Below are positions 11,970 to 23,089 of a stretch of DNA of 64,000 nt, piece by piece; the first letter of the stretch is position 1; each line of letters begins with the position of its first letter. The notes below the pieces were generated by a model. That model did no database searches. It was given only the letters and a program-made list of their open reading frames with translations, and had not been told where the DNA came from. Location of the stretch: the NCBI GenBank assembly GCA_030562195.1, contig CM060202.1, positions 9,796,001 to 9,860,000 of the forward strand, written 5' to 3'. Made by a program: the position numbers and the translations under genes. This DNA comes from Nipponacmea schrenckii (Eukaryota > Mollusca > Gastropoda > Lottiidae).

Positions 11970-12000
11970 CATAGAACTGTATACTGTATACAGTTCTATG
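11970..12000. repeat. 31-bp perfect palindrome with 1-nt centre
   Basis: Arms CATAGAACTGTATAC and GTATACAGTTCTATG (15 bp each) flank a single T at 11985. Every base pairs. It could extrude as a cruciform or be a joined pair of terminal repeats. No flanking gene explains it. Confidence 0.9.
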
Positions 12001-12325
12001 CTTCCACTGAGTCATAATGTATTCAATTTCGTTAAAAATTACATCTTATAGATCTTAATCCGAAACTTCTCTCATTCATTCACTCATTCATTCATTATTT
12101 TTAGTGTTATTCATTCATTCATTTACTAGTTCATCCACTTATACATTAAAAGAATACATCATTTCATTTATTTATTCACCTGATTCTTTTCAATTATCAA
12201 GTCATTCACTCAGGGTTTTGTTCAATTACTAAAATTAATTTATTCATTCATTTATTTGTTGTGATATTTGAATTACGCAGTTTTTTGTCAATTCTAGTCA
12301 AATCTTCTTATTGTGTGGACTATTC

Positions 12326-12593
12326 TATGGAAGCCAATAGCGGCCATCCTCTTTTTTCAATGTCTCAAAGTCGCCCATTCGACAAGTCTCCGGAAATTCG
12401 AAATGGCGACATGTCGAGTTGTCGATTTGGCGACCTTGAAATCCGGCGACTTGTCGACTTTGAAATCCGGCGAGTTGGCGACTTGTCGAGTTAGCAAGTA
12501 GGATTTCAAAGTCGCCAACTCGACAAGTCGCCGGATTTCAAAGTGGCCAAGCCGCGAACTCGCGGTTAACAAATGGCCGCTATCGGCTTCCAT
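12326..12593. mobile_element. 268-bp foldback element (MITE-like) with 7-bp target duplication
   Basis: Ends are inverted: TATGGAAGCCAATAGCGGCC on the left, and GGCCGCTATCGGCTTCCAT on the right, with one mismatch in the first 20. ACTATTC occurs directly on both sides (12319-12325 and 12594-12600), as expected for a target-site duplication. The interior is made of repeated GC-rich modules (CGACTTGTCGA, TTTGAAATCCGGCGA) in one direction in the left half and in the opposite direction in the right half, so nearly the whole element can fold on itself. It has no transposase; open frames across it on both strands are products of the repeated modules. It is much more GC-rich than its surroundings. 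Confidence 0.8.
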
Positions 12594-12600
12594 ACTATTC

Positions 12601-14315
12601 ACTTTGTAACTTCTCTTCTCGATTAATTTTGCTCACAAGCCTCAATCATACCCGATCTCTATGGTGACTTAATCGAATTTTTTCAATATTTCCATATTAT
12701 GCACTTTCAAATAATTTGGACCAAATTGCGAAGTGTATGTCGTGAAAAATAATTTTGCCATACCACGTCATTATTTCATTGCAGCCCAAAACATTCTAAC
12801 ACAAAATTGACCTCTGTAAAAAGAAATTTCCCAGACAAATTTTATGCCTTTTTTCAATTCATCAGTTAATCTATCAATAATTATGCGAAGACAGTTACTC
12901 ATTCAGATAATATAGGGATAGTAGAATAAAATTTAAAAGTCTCCTCAACCAGCTTTCCTGATAAGGATTTTATATCAGAAACACGTATGGAAATTGGAAA
13001 TTCAATATTGTATTGTCATTTGAAATGCATGGTGTTGTAGTCATAATGTGATCGAAAATGTCGAGACGTAAGGAACCTTAAACCACAATTGTCGGTAATG
13101 GTAATTTGAAAAAGAATAATTGTATCTGCAAGAAAAATGGTTTTATTTGTAATACAGACCACACCTAATTGAAATGATCTTTTAACACGAGTAAACTCTT
13201 GATGCAAACTTTACTATCTTATATAGTACGGCAATGAAATCCACATAACTGAATATCGTTAAAAACAGTTATGTGAAAGGTAAGCGAATTCATTCATCCA
13301 CCTTGTTTAGTTCATTTATCCATGGAATGGAAAAATTGAATTATATGTTGTCATGGTCACCAGTATAGTAACCGTTACGTTATTGTCATTTGGCTTGATT
13401 GACATTGGCGATTGACGTTATAATTTGTGAACCCTTAAATAATACACGTCAGGCGGCTGAAATTTAGAATATTGCAAATGCAATTGCCCTAGGCCCTTTT
13501 AAAAGCTAGAAAATTTTCGACTACAGATCACTTGAAATTTTTGTTAACTAGTTAACTAATTAATGTACTTTATTTGCAGGGCACTGTATTCTAGTTTTGA
13601 ACGAAATCAAATGTATTGAATGTAATTAGTTAAAGTTACGTGAAAGGTAAGAACATTCAACAATTTCTTGTATATTGGTACTTTAGTATATTTCCAAACT
13701 AGATGTCCTGTTTTGGAATTTTTATCTGAATCAGCTCGGAGACTAATTCAGGTCACAAACATAGTGGTACAAGGGATATATTGTGTAAGCCATGTGGATT
13801 GGATGGTCTTCAAGATAGTAACGTCATGCTAAAGCCGAGTCCTTCAGGGAACCTTAAAACGCAACAGAAAGTCGGAATGTTTCGGTTGTCCCATTAGCTC
13901 ATTTAAATGTTAGAAACTGTAAAATGTGTATTAAGAGATGATTATGAAAGGGAAATATTTCATTCATTCATTTATTCGACAGAAGAAAATAAGTTTATTT
14001 GACATTTAAGGTGACATGAATATCGATAGCTGTGTGATCGTTAGTTTTGAAAAGGATTTGACAAAATTTTCATATTGCCATGCAAAACAGTTGAATCACC
14101 ACAAGTTATTCATATGAGTAGATTCATTCAGTCATTCATTCATTCAATCAAATCAACAGAATTCAAAGGCAGGTGGAAAGATGTTTTCGTAAACTCTATT
14201 AATTCTATTTGATTTCTCTGCATAATTTTCATTAAAGGTGGCATTTATGTCGAAGACCCTATTTAGAAATCCGACATATTGAACGACATGCGTATATTAT
14301 AGCAAACGGTAGGCC
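12601..14315. other. AT-rich spacer, no gene found
   Basis: No convincing coding frame. GTTATGTGAAAGGTAAG near 13268 recurs as GTTACGTGAAAGGTAAG near 13634, and short CATT tracts follow several such places. This hints at an old, strongly diverged repeat, but I cannot define a unit. Confidence 0.5.
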
Positions 14316-14332
14316 CATTCATTCATTCATTC

Positions 14333-15725
14333 TAAAATCAGGATTTTTTGGAACTTTTTCGCAAAAAAAAAAGTTCGCGGAATCCACTTCTATGCACTTT
14401 GGGGGAGACTTGGGGAAGCACTGAGTCCGAAAAACCAAGTTAAATCGATTTTCAAGACAAAAAATTTCGGCCCAAAATTTCACTTTTGACCCACAGGTAG
14501 CTACCTGTGTGACATTATCGATTTTCACCTTTTTCAAAAATTTCAACTTTGAAGCTTCGTCACGGCCAAACTATTTGAGATAGAAAGCTGAAATTTACAC
14601 ACGTTATAGCCTGAATAGTTAGCTATCCAACACCGCAAACCGCGATGCCATACCTACCCTACATGGAAAGTTCTGGGCGGTTCTGTAAAATCAGGATTTT
14701 TTGGCACTTTTTCGCAAAAAAAAAAAGTTCGCGGAATCCACTTCTATGCACTTTGGGGGAGACTTGGGGAAGCACTGAGTCCGAAAAACCAAGTTAAATC
14801 GATTTTCAAGACAAAAAATTTCGGCCCAAAATTTCACTTTTGACCCACAGGTAGCTACCTGTGTGACATTATCGATTTTCACCTTTTTCAAAAATTTCAA
14901 CTTTGAAGCTTCGTCACGGCCAAACTATTTGAGATAGAAAGCTGAAATTTACACACGTTATAGCCTGAATAGTTAGCTATCCAACACCGCAAACCGCGAT
15001 GCCCTACATGGAAAGTTCTGGGCGGTTCTGTAAAATCAGGATTTTTTGGCACTTTTTCGCAAAAAAAAAAGTTCGCGGAATCCACTTCTATGCACTTTGG
15101 GGGAGACTTGGGGAAGCACTGAGTCCGAAAAACCAAGTTAAATCGATTTTCAAGACAAAAAATTTCGGCCCAAAATTTCACTTTTGACCCACAGGTAGCT
15201 ACCTGTGTGACATTATCGATTTTTGAAGCTTCGTCACGGCCAAACTGTTTGAGATAGAAGGCTGAAATTTACACACGTTATAGCCTGAATAGTTAGCTAT
15301 CCAACACCGCAAACCGCGATGCCATACCTACCCTACATGGAAAGTTCTGGGCGGTTCTGTAAAATCAGGATTTTTTGGCACTTTTTCGCAAAAAAAAAAA
15401 GTTCGCGGAATCCACTTCTATGCACTTTGGGGGAGACTTGGGGAAGCACTGAGTCCGAAAAACCAAGTTAAATCGATTTTCAAGACAAAAAATTTCGGCC
15501 CAAAATTTCACTTTTGACCCACAGGTAGCTACCTGTGTGACATTATCGATTTTTGAAGCTTCGTCACGGCCAAACTATTTGAGATAGAAAGCTGAAATTT
15601 ACACACGTTATAGCCTGAATAGTTAGCTATCCAACACCGCAAATCGCGATGCCATACCTACCCTACATGGAAAGTTCTGGGCGGTTCTGTAAAATCAGGA
15701 TTTTTTGGCACTTTTTCGCAAAAAT
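14333..15725 (+). repeat. Second satellite family, ~330-353-bp unit, about 4 copies
   Basis: The landmark TCAGGATTTTTTGG recurs with its GG at 14341 (as GGATTTTTTGG), 14694, 15039, 15368 and 15698, giving spacings of 353, 345, 329 and 330 bp. Copies 3 and 4 lack about 22 bp (CACCTTTTTCAAAAATTTCA region). Copy 2 lacks 9 bp near its end. Each full copy contains the 18-bp perfect palindrome CACAGGTAGCTACCTGTG (14492, 14846, 15190, 15520). The array starts directly after a CATT tract and ends at an A run fused to the first satellite. Minus-strand frames repeating in each copy are not supported as genes. Confidence 0.95.
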
Positions 15726-15965
15726 ATATGCAAGCCATATACCAACTTTTTCCAAAGTACTTCTTGATCTATGGCAGATATTTGAGTTCTGTTTTTGCCC
15801 ACATGTCCAGATAGCCCCTGTGGATGTTGCCTGCAAATTCCAGCTCTCTAGCTTGGTATCTTTTCCCGCAAAAAATTTATTTGTGTTTGAGCACCTTTCT
15901 GTGAAACACAGTGTGGAATGACCAAATTGCAAATTTGCAAACTTATGCATTTTAATTGGGTTTTG
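15726..15965 (+). repeat. Lone, partial copy of the 354-bp satellite
   Basis: Starting at TATATGCAAGCCATATACCA, about 240 bp match the 354-bp monomer in the same orientation as the main array. It has subfamily A diagnostic sites (CCCCTGTGG, CTCTCTAGCTTGG) but the subfamily B CACATGTCC. The copy stops after TTTTAATTGGGTTTTG. Confidence 0.9.
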
Positions 15966-17052
15966 TATGACAACAGTAAGAAATGTATTTTAATGTAATT
16001 TTACAACTTATAAATAAATTTTGTTAATGCAAACAACAAGAATAACAGGGCTACTTTGAGGCTTCTATTACAATGCTAGGAAAATAGTTGAAACAATTTT
16101 AAAAATGGCTCGAACAGTACAGAAACACGAGGCCAGTCTCCGTTTCAAGTGTATAATATGTACTTGTCTGTCTGTGGACCTTACGCCACCGCCCACCAGT
16201 TGATTGTTTGAAACACGATTGAACTCCGAGATTTTACATTAGATCTCTCATTAACCTAGTTAATATGCAATATGTCACATGAGACTAAATCACGTGATAC
16301 AACAAACAAATTCAGTACATATTCCAAGAAGACTGGTCTAATTTAGAAATAATTACTTGTTCAAGGTTAATACACTATATACTATTATTCTTGTATTGCT
16401 TTACCATGCATTGAAATTTGTATTGTTGAGAAACAGAATTTGTACTCATTTTATCTCATCTGATTTTGTTAGCTTGTGGATTTGTTTATTGCAATTGGAG
16501 TAGATACCTTAATGTTAACAGTATTGATTTTGTCCAAATTTTTGTATATATTGAAATTCTCTGTCTACAATGTACTACATAATTCAAGTTTTTATTTTTG
16601 AAAAAACAAACTTCAATTTTCCCTTGACGATAATTATTTAGATGAAAATTTGATAATTCCGGTAGTATTTGTGTAATCATTGCCGATTTCGGAGTTTTCG
16701 AATCCATGTGGGCTCTGTGTTATACAAATAGAAAGCGAAATCCCACGTTGGGTTATTTGTAAAGGAGACCTCCCTTCTATGAAATCTAGCTCCGAAATGT
16801 CGAACCATGACCTTTGAAACTATATTTTAGAATTTTGTGTTATTTCTGTGAATCAATCATAAATTTACAAATCAAACTCAATTTAAGATATTAGGTCAAA
16901 ATGATGGTTTACTATCCGCACATCGTAAAAAAAGCAAAAAAATAAAATATTTTATATTCGTATTCTTATTTGATACAAAAATATGGTCACTTATGTCGAA
17001 TTTATGAAATACTGTCCGAAATATGCTGACGAAATGTCACGTTTATTATTGT
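15966..17052. other. AT-rich spacer, nothing recognised
   Basis: No coding frame, repeat or RNA gene that I can support. Confidence 0.5.
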
Positions 17053-17310
17053 TTCATTCATTTTTTCAATTTCATTCATTCATGTATACCCATACCTTTC
17101 TCCCTTAGGCGAAATAATCAAATTTTTACACGTCAAGAAAGTCCATGTGGCCATATTCCTGGCAAATTCCGGCCTTGTTGCTTTGTAACTCCACATGATA
17201 AAAATATATTTAGACTTGAGAACCTTTTGCGTACTGTTACCGTTTAATTGTCTTAATAATGATTGAGCGAAATTAGATTTTTGGCAAAGTTAGGTATTAG
17301 TCATATTTTT
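17053..17310 (+). repeat. CATT tract followed by a diverged satellite-1 fragment
   Basis: Imperfect CATT repeats lie at 17053-17094. From about 17140, GTCCATGTGGCCATATTCCT, GGCAAATTCC, CTTTGTAACT, ATATATTTAGACTTGAGAAC and, near 17265-17305, GAGCGAAATTAG and AAGTTAGGTATTAGTCATAT follow the order of blocks in the 354-bp monomer, with many substitutions and some lost sequence. Confidence 0.6.
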
Positions 17311-17535
17311 AGTGCAAATATTTAATCAAGGGAATAGTAGTATGTCCATGACGCAATAAGTACGTTCCATTTTTAACTGCTTGTAAAACGAGTTCAGTAT
17401 CACCATGTAAATACATAGATGTAAATAGCATATTTCAAAAATAATTTCTAACATAATTTACTATGTTTATGATAATGAAAATGTTTCAATCTGCCTCTTT
17501 AAAAGAAATTGACTTAGCCGTTCTTGTCCCTTATA

Positions 17536-17960
17536 TAATAATGTTCATTGTCAAATCAAAAAAGCTTTCATTTATAAGTCAATCATTAGATCAGTCAACA
17601 GTCGTGATAATTGCTCGACTTCAGTTTTCTTTCATCCGACGGATTTATCAATGTAAGTTTGATTTCACGAAATTGGTGTATCTATTTTGGTCTTGTACAT
17701 TAATATTCTACCCGAATTTATATTTAATTTCATATAGACAGTACTAAATGTATAATAATGTTCAATGTCAACTCACAAAATTTTTTATTCAGTACATGAT
17801 TTATTCGTCATTCCTTTGATCAGTCATCAGTCGTGATAATTACTTGACTTCGGTTTTGTCTCATCCGACGGTTTCATCGATAAAGTATCTTATTTGGTCT
17901 TGTACATTAGTATTGTACCAGAATTTATATTTAATTTCATAAAAACATTACTAAATGTAG
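17536..17960 (+). repeat. Diverged tandem duplication, ~215 bp unit
   Basis: TAATAATGTTCATTGTCAA, GTCGTGATAATTGCTCGACT, CATCCGACGG, GGTCTTGTACATTAATATT and TTTATATTTAATTTCATA occur in order in 17536-17750 and again, with substitutions, in 17751-17960. A 94-codon frame across the first copy (17463-17747) is not shared by the second. Confidence 0.85.
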
Positions 17961-18297
17961 TTTACGAATTATTCAATTGAACGTTATGAAAAACGACTTT
18001 GATCTAAAAGTATTTTTGCTTTCCTATTTATGCCATATCCAATAATATAACATAGTCCGAAATAGCAATACTTGACAAAAGTTATTGAATATATTTACTC
18101 CTCTAGTGATATTGTATCAATCAAATCTGCAGATAAAATTAATTGCTTATATGTCTGGCGACCACTCGTTAATCCTACCGTCAAACATCAACTTGATGAT
18201 TTTTGAGAGATTTTTTTTTTGATACATTATTCATCAATGACCGTTTATATCATCACACACGTTTGTGATTTTTAGTTATATCTTATATACAGTATTA

Positions 18298-18605
18298 TAA
18301 AATCAAAGCTGCGACGGAGTTTGCTACTATGTGGGTGTAAACATTTTGGGAAACCACTTGTTATGTGGATCTAAACACGTATTTTCTACCCAGACTGCGA
18401 TATTTAACAATTTGCAAATGGTAAGCATGGCCTTATGTCAAATGAAACACTTTTTTCAATTACCGTATCCCACAAAATCAAACAAATCTGTAATAGAATT
18501 GTCTAAGATGTGGGTATATGCATTCTGGGCAACCACTTGCCATCTGAATCCGACCAATTGCAACACGTATATTCTAGACCGGCTACGATATTTGTTAATT
18601 TTTAT
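18298..18605 (+). repeat. Diverged duplication, ~178-bp spacing
   Basis: AAAATCAAA, ATGTGGGTGTAAACATTTTG, ACCACTTG, AACACGTATTTTCTA and GCGATATTT in 18298-18425 recur in the same order in 18474-18605. The small frames on both strands here follow from this duplication and AT-rich sequence. Confidence 0.8.
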
Positions 18606-18695
18606 CTTGTGTTTTATTTCGAAGGTGTAATGGTTATAGAGCATTGTTTCGAAGAATCGAAATGGATAATGATTAAGAAGAATAGATTAGATGAT

Positions 18696-18851
18696 AGTTA
18701 TAGATATTGGTTAAGAAGATCAGTTACAGATACTGGTAAATAGGAATAGTTATAGATAATGGTTAAGAAGAGTAGTTATGGATATTGGATTGGATAAGTA
18801 GTTAAAGATACTTGTTAAGAAAACCGGTTATTGATATTGTTTGAAAATCAT
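18696..18851 (+). repeat. 26-bp minisatellite, six copies
   Basis: Units of the form AGTTATAGATATTGGTTAAG start at 18696, 18722, 18748, 18774, 18800 and 18826, exactly 26 bp apart with scattered substitutions. Confidence 0.9.
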
Positions 18852-19309
18852 AAATATTAATGTTGTTAGATGGACAGTCAGGACAATATAAGGTAAAATA
18901 GTTTTGTTTCAAGTTTACGGGATAAGAAGGGGCGTTAGATGGAAACTTGTCTATTATCATACTCTATCAGACAAAACCTTTTGCGCATACCCAAAAATAC
19001 AAGTTTTCAAATGCCTGACTGTTAGTTCTTGACCGTTTTTTTTTTTTTAATATTGGGGGGGTCAGAATTTTTCATATTGAAAGTCTTTGAAGAACGAAAA
19101 GATTCATGTATCTTTAATTCTTGTGATACCCTTTGTAGAAAAGACGTGATTTTTGTATACATTGGTCTAAATAATATAATAAAGATATTGAGGCCATCTT
19201 TTAATTGTTGTAAACCTTCCCAATTTATTGGGTTTTTTTTCTATGCTTCAATGCACAAAACGGGCTGTCCTAATGAGAATTGTGTTTTGGAAATCATGCA
19301 GGCAGAGAG

Positions 19310-20335
19310 ATGGTACGTCTCATAGTAGGAATGGTCCTAGTTTTGAAAATGAGAGACCAATCCCCAGGCCCAGTTATGATTTTTCAGGTCTTTCAGAGAA
19401 TGTCGCCTAATACTAGACCTTCTTATGTTCAAAGGTTAGACCTTAGAAATATTCCTTATGGTTTATGTTTTTCTGGTTATGAAATTTGGAGATACTTCTT
19501 GAAACAGTTTCAGTTTTATTGTCCAAATCAGTCTTGGTTTGGCAATGAAAACCTTTTGATTGAATGTTTAGATTATTGTCTCACAGGTAGAGCTAGTGAT
19601 TATTTGCAGAGTTTGATAAGTAGGCACCCCGATATATCGTATAGTATGTTGATTACTAAGTTAAGCAATAGATTTGATAAGTCTGATTCGTCGGAAGTCG
19701 CTTTGTTGGATTTTAATTCTGCTCGTCAAGGAGATTTTGAAGACTTGGAAGAATGGGCTGATAGGGTATTATATTTGTCTTCTAATGCCCATGTGGGGTT
19801 ACCTGAAGAGTTTGTGTCAAAACAGAATGTCCATAAGTTAGTAACGGGATATATGGATCCAGTAGCGGCAAGACATGTAGCAAATACAAGACCAACTAAC
19901 TTTGAGAAGGCAGTTGAGGCTTTAAGATGGTATGGTCAGGTGTCTCGTTCAATTCCCTTGGCTAGAAATGGGTCGACTGCTAAGTTTGTGCCCTGTCCCC
20001 ATGATAGACATGTTAGTTTTGATTTGCATCAAGATGCTAAAGTTCATAAAGTTAGGACTAGTTCTAAAGTTGATTATGGTCCTAGATTTGAGAAAGTAGA
20101 GACCGATATTGCTGATCTTAGGTCTAAGTTAGATAGTTTAGATTATAAAGTTGAGTCTCAAAATGTTGAGATTAAATCTGATTTGAAAAAGATTTTAGAA
20201 ACTTTAAACTCAAATAAAAGGTATGTCCGTGGTAAATCTCCCGTCAGAGATGGTGTATGTTTTCATTGTGGGCAAAAGGACATTATTGCCCAGATTGCCC
20301 TAAGCTTAGAGTTAAGCAGGTCTATGTGTAGATAA
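19310..20335 (+). pseudogene. gag: gag-like pseudogene of the retroelement
   Basis: About 340 codons with capsid-like features: an aromatic segment near YEIWRYFLKQFQFYC, a helical region through LTGRASDYLQSL and DFEDLEEWADRV, and a C-terminal coiled-coil-like segment (FEKVETDIADLRSKLDSLDY). It ends in a damaged nucleocapsid zinc knuckle. CFHCGQK is in frame near 20260, but the rest of the CX2CX4HX4C motif continues in a neighbouring frame after about 20276, so the knuckle is broken by an indel. Upstream (19300-19410) a different frame has the more gag-like composition, pointing to a second break near 19400. The usual role is to form the particle that packages element RNA; this copy cannot do so intact. 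Confidence 0.8.
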
Positions 20336-20499
20336 TGATTTTGATTCTTTGGAGGGTCAATGTGATAGGAAAGTCGAAAATTTACAAGATAATTCTGTTG
20401 CAAAGGATGTTAACGTGAATAATGAGGTGGTTAAGTTGGGACCGGTTAGCTTAGAGTTCGGGTATAGGGGAAGAAGGAGTACCAGAAGGTTCGGTGGCT

Positions 20500-20850
20500 C
20501 AAATGGTTTCTTCCAAAGCCTATAAGGTGACTGTAGAAGTTAAAGGGTGCCAGACTGATGCTCTCATTGATTCAGGGTCAGATGTAACATTATTGTCAAG
20601 GGTATTTTTCGATAAACTGAATTTTAAAAGTAAACTTGCGAATCTTGGCTGGAAAGGGTTCTAAGATGTCTGGTTTACTTGTTGGCCCTGTAGAGATTAA
20701 AATTGGACCTGTTGTGTATATAGGTGTAGTATATGTTGCAGATATTACAGAGGGTGCTATATAAGGTTTAGATATACTAAGAGCGAAGAAAGCTAAAGTA
20801 GATCTAAGTACTGAGTGTCTCATATTAGATGAGCATGTAATTCCCTTTGT
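20500..20850 (+). pseudogene. Aspartic protease region of the retroelement
   Basis: A retropepsin-like active site (LIDSGSDVTLLS) is encoded near 20563-20598, with the catalytic Asp codon at 20569-20571. The second hallmark of these proteases, GLDIL, appears near 20767 in another frame directly after a stop. The frame carrying the active site stops at 20662-20664. The fold is therefore split across at least two frames and inactive. A linker region rich in acidic and aliphatic residues follows to about 21150. Confidence 0.75.
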
Positions 20851-21275
20851 TGATAGAAATAAATTTGTAGACCCAGTTGTATCTAGGATTACAATTCCCA
20901 ACGAAATTAAAATTGTTCCAAGATCTGTTGTTCGTGTTGAATCTTACATAGATTTGAAAATGGATCAGTTTTTTGTTGAACCTTGTATAGATAAAGAATT
21001 ACTGATTGCAAGAACTTTACATTCGGGTTATCAGAATCCTGTAGTTTGTTTAATTTATGTGTCCGATAAGGCCATTGTTCTGCCGGAAAATAAAATGATT
21101 GGGTTTGGTCACGAAGTGAGCGATGCTCAGTTTATTCAAGTAGGATTATGTTGATCCCTTTTGTAGTGATTCTGCATATAGTCAAAACGACAGAAATAAG
21201 GAAGTTGATTCTTGTCTTGTTAACTCAGTTGATAAGGATGAACATAATTACGAAGTTCCCAAACATTTACTTGAG

Positions 21276-22062
21276 TTGTTTAATAGATCCAGTGAGTTCT
21301 TGACTGAAGTTGTTCTTGTTAAAGTTCTAGATGAGTTTCAAGTTGCATTTGCAAAGGATGAGTACGATTTAGGTTCATTCGATGCTATTGAACATAAAAT
21401 AGAGACTGGGGATGCAGTTCCCATTCAGCAGAGAATGAGAAGGACTCCCATGTGTTATAGTAAGGAGGAGGAAACTGAGATCAAACGTATGCTTGAGAAG
21501 GAGGTAATTGAACCCTCGCATTCAGAATAGGCTAGTAGTCCTGTCCTCGTTCGTAAACCTGATAGTTCTCTGAGATGGTGTATTGACTATCGTTCCCTGA
21601 ACCAGGTTACCAAAAAGGATACATACCCCCTTCCTATAATTGGTGATTGTTTAGATATCCTTGCAGGTAATGTGTTCTTCAGTAAGTGTGATTGTTATAG
21701 GGCTTATTGGCAAATAAAACTCCGAGAAGAAGATCGTGAGAAAACTGCTTTCCTTACGAAGTATGGGTTATTTCAGTTTAAGAGGATGCCCTTTGGCTTA
21801 TGCAATGCCCCTGCTACATTCTTGAGAGCTATCAATTTGGTTTTACATGGACTAACTTGGAATATAGCTCTAGCGTTTCTCGATGATGCCATGATTTTAG
21901 GAAAATCGCTTGAAGAACATGTAGAACATCTTAATAGTGTTCTAAATAGATTTATAGAAGATAAGTTGAAACTTAAACCTAGTAAATATGTATTTTTTAG
22001 GAAATCAGTAGAATTTCTTGGCCGTATAGTCAGTGGTGAAGGTATTGCCTTCCTCAGAAACA
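21276..22062 (+). pseudogene. pol: Reverse transcriptase domain of the retroelement
   Basis: The N-terminal part ends at an in-frame TAG (21528-21530) placed just before the conserved SSPVLVRKPDSSLRWCIDYR segment. After it come KKDTYPLP, FSKCDCYRAYWQI, TAFLTKYGLFQFKRMPFGL and CNAPATF, all standard blocks of Ty3/gypsy reverse transcriptases. The catalytic pair is in FLDD (codons 21876-21887), where most elements have YxDD. The DNA-polymerising domain is almost complete, but besides the stop the frame is lost at about 22045-22062, before the thumb and RNase H. A base substitution explains the stop; the frame loss needs an indel. Confidence 0.9.
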
Positions 22063-22063
22063 C

Positions 22064-23089
22064 ATGGAGCCAGTAAAGAATTGGCCAGTCCCAGCATGTA
22101 CACGAGATGTAGAGAGGTTCTTAGGGTTTGTCAATTATCATAGAGATTTTATTAAAAATCTAGCTCAGAAAGCTGTTCCCTTGTATTGCCTTACAGGAAA
22201 GAAACCTTTTCATTGTGGGGAGGTAGAGCAGTATGCTTTTAATGATTTACAGAATTCACTTGTTAGCCCTCCAGTGTTTGGCCTACCTAATGAATCAGAT
22301 GATTTTATTTTGGATACAGATGCGTCAGGTGTTGCTGTAGGGGCAGTTTTGAGTTAAATTCAAGATGGTCAGGAGGGAGTTATTTCGTATGACAGTTCTA
22401 CCCTAACTCCCTGTCAGAGAAAATACTGTGTGACCAGGTTAGAATTGTTGGCTATAGTAAGATTTACTAAGCAGTTTAGGCATTATTTTTTGGGTCGTTC
22501 GTTTACCCTAAGAACTGACCATAGTAGTTTAACATGGTTGTTAAGATTGAAACTCCCTACTGGACAATTATCTATATGGATGCAGGAATTAGAACAATTT
22601 CAGATGCTTGTAGTACATCGGCCTGGAGATGAACATGTTAATAGTGATGCATTAAGTAGGCTACCGGTTCAAAGCCCTTGCCCAGAGTTTAAAATGACTC
22701 TGAAACCCTCACGATTGCCGTGTTTAGGTTGTGAATATTGTTGTAAAGCCTTTCAAGACTGGTTAGATTTCTCTGAGGATGTTGATGATGTTTTACCTCT
22801 AGCCTCTGCTCCTATTTCAGTTTTAGATGAATTCTATGATTTTTCGGAAGTTAAAAGAGAGTGGAAAGATAAACTGGAAGAGTTCTGTGAAGGTGCAGTT
22901 ACACCAGCGGCGGATAATGTACCTTCTGGAATTTCATTAATAGATAATCCAGATAAATTTTTAGTTGACAGTCAGAAAAATGATATTGAACTTAGTTTTG
23001 TTTTAGATTGGTTGAAGGACCAAAAGAGCCCTTCAGAAGCAGATTTGTTTTTAAGTAGTCCCACAAGTAAAAAATTACTGGTTGAATAG
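22064..23089 (+). pseudogene. pol: RT connection and RNase H region of the retroelement
   Basis: RFLGFVNYHRDFIKN and FNDLQNSLVSPPVFGLP mark the connection between reverse transcriptase and RNase H. The RNase H starts at FILDTDASGVAVGAVLS and is cut by a stop at 22355-22357. In the same frame it continues with YCVTRLELLAIV, FTLRTDHSSLTWLL and HRPGDEHVNSDALSR, carrying the expected acidic residues. A spacer of low conservation follows to a stop at 23087-23089. The domain would normally degrade the RNA strand of RNA-DNA hybrids. Confidence 0.88.

Noticed and set aside
12261..12602. Arg/Leu-rich frames on both strands
   Set aside because: They are translations of the repeated CGACTTGTCGA modules of the foldback element.
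14319..15181. Recurring minus-strand frame in the second satellite
   Set aside because: It recurs only because the DNA does, changes end in each copy, and matches no family I know.
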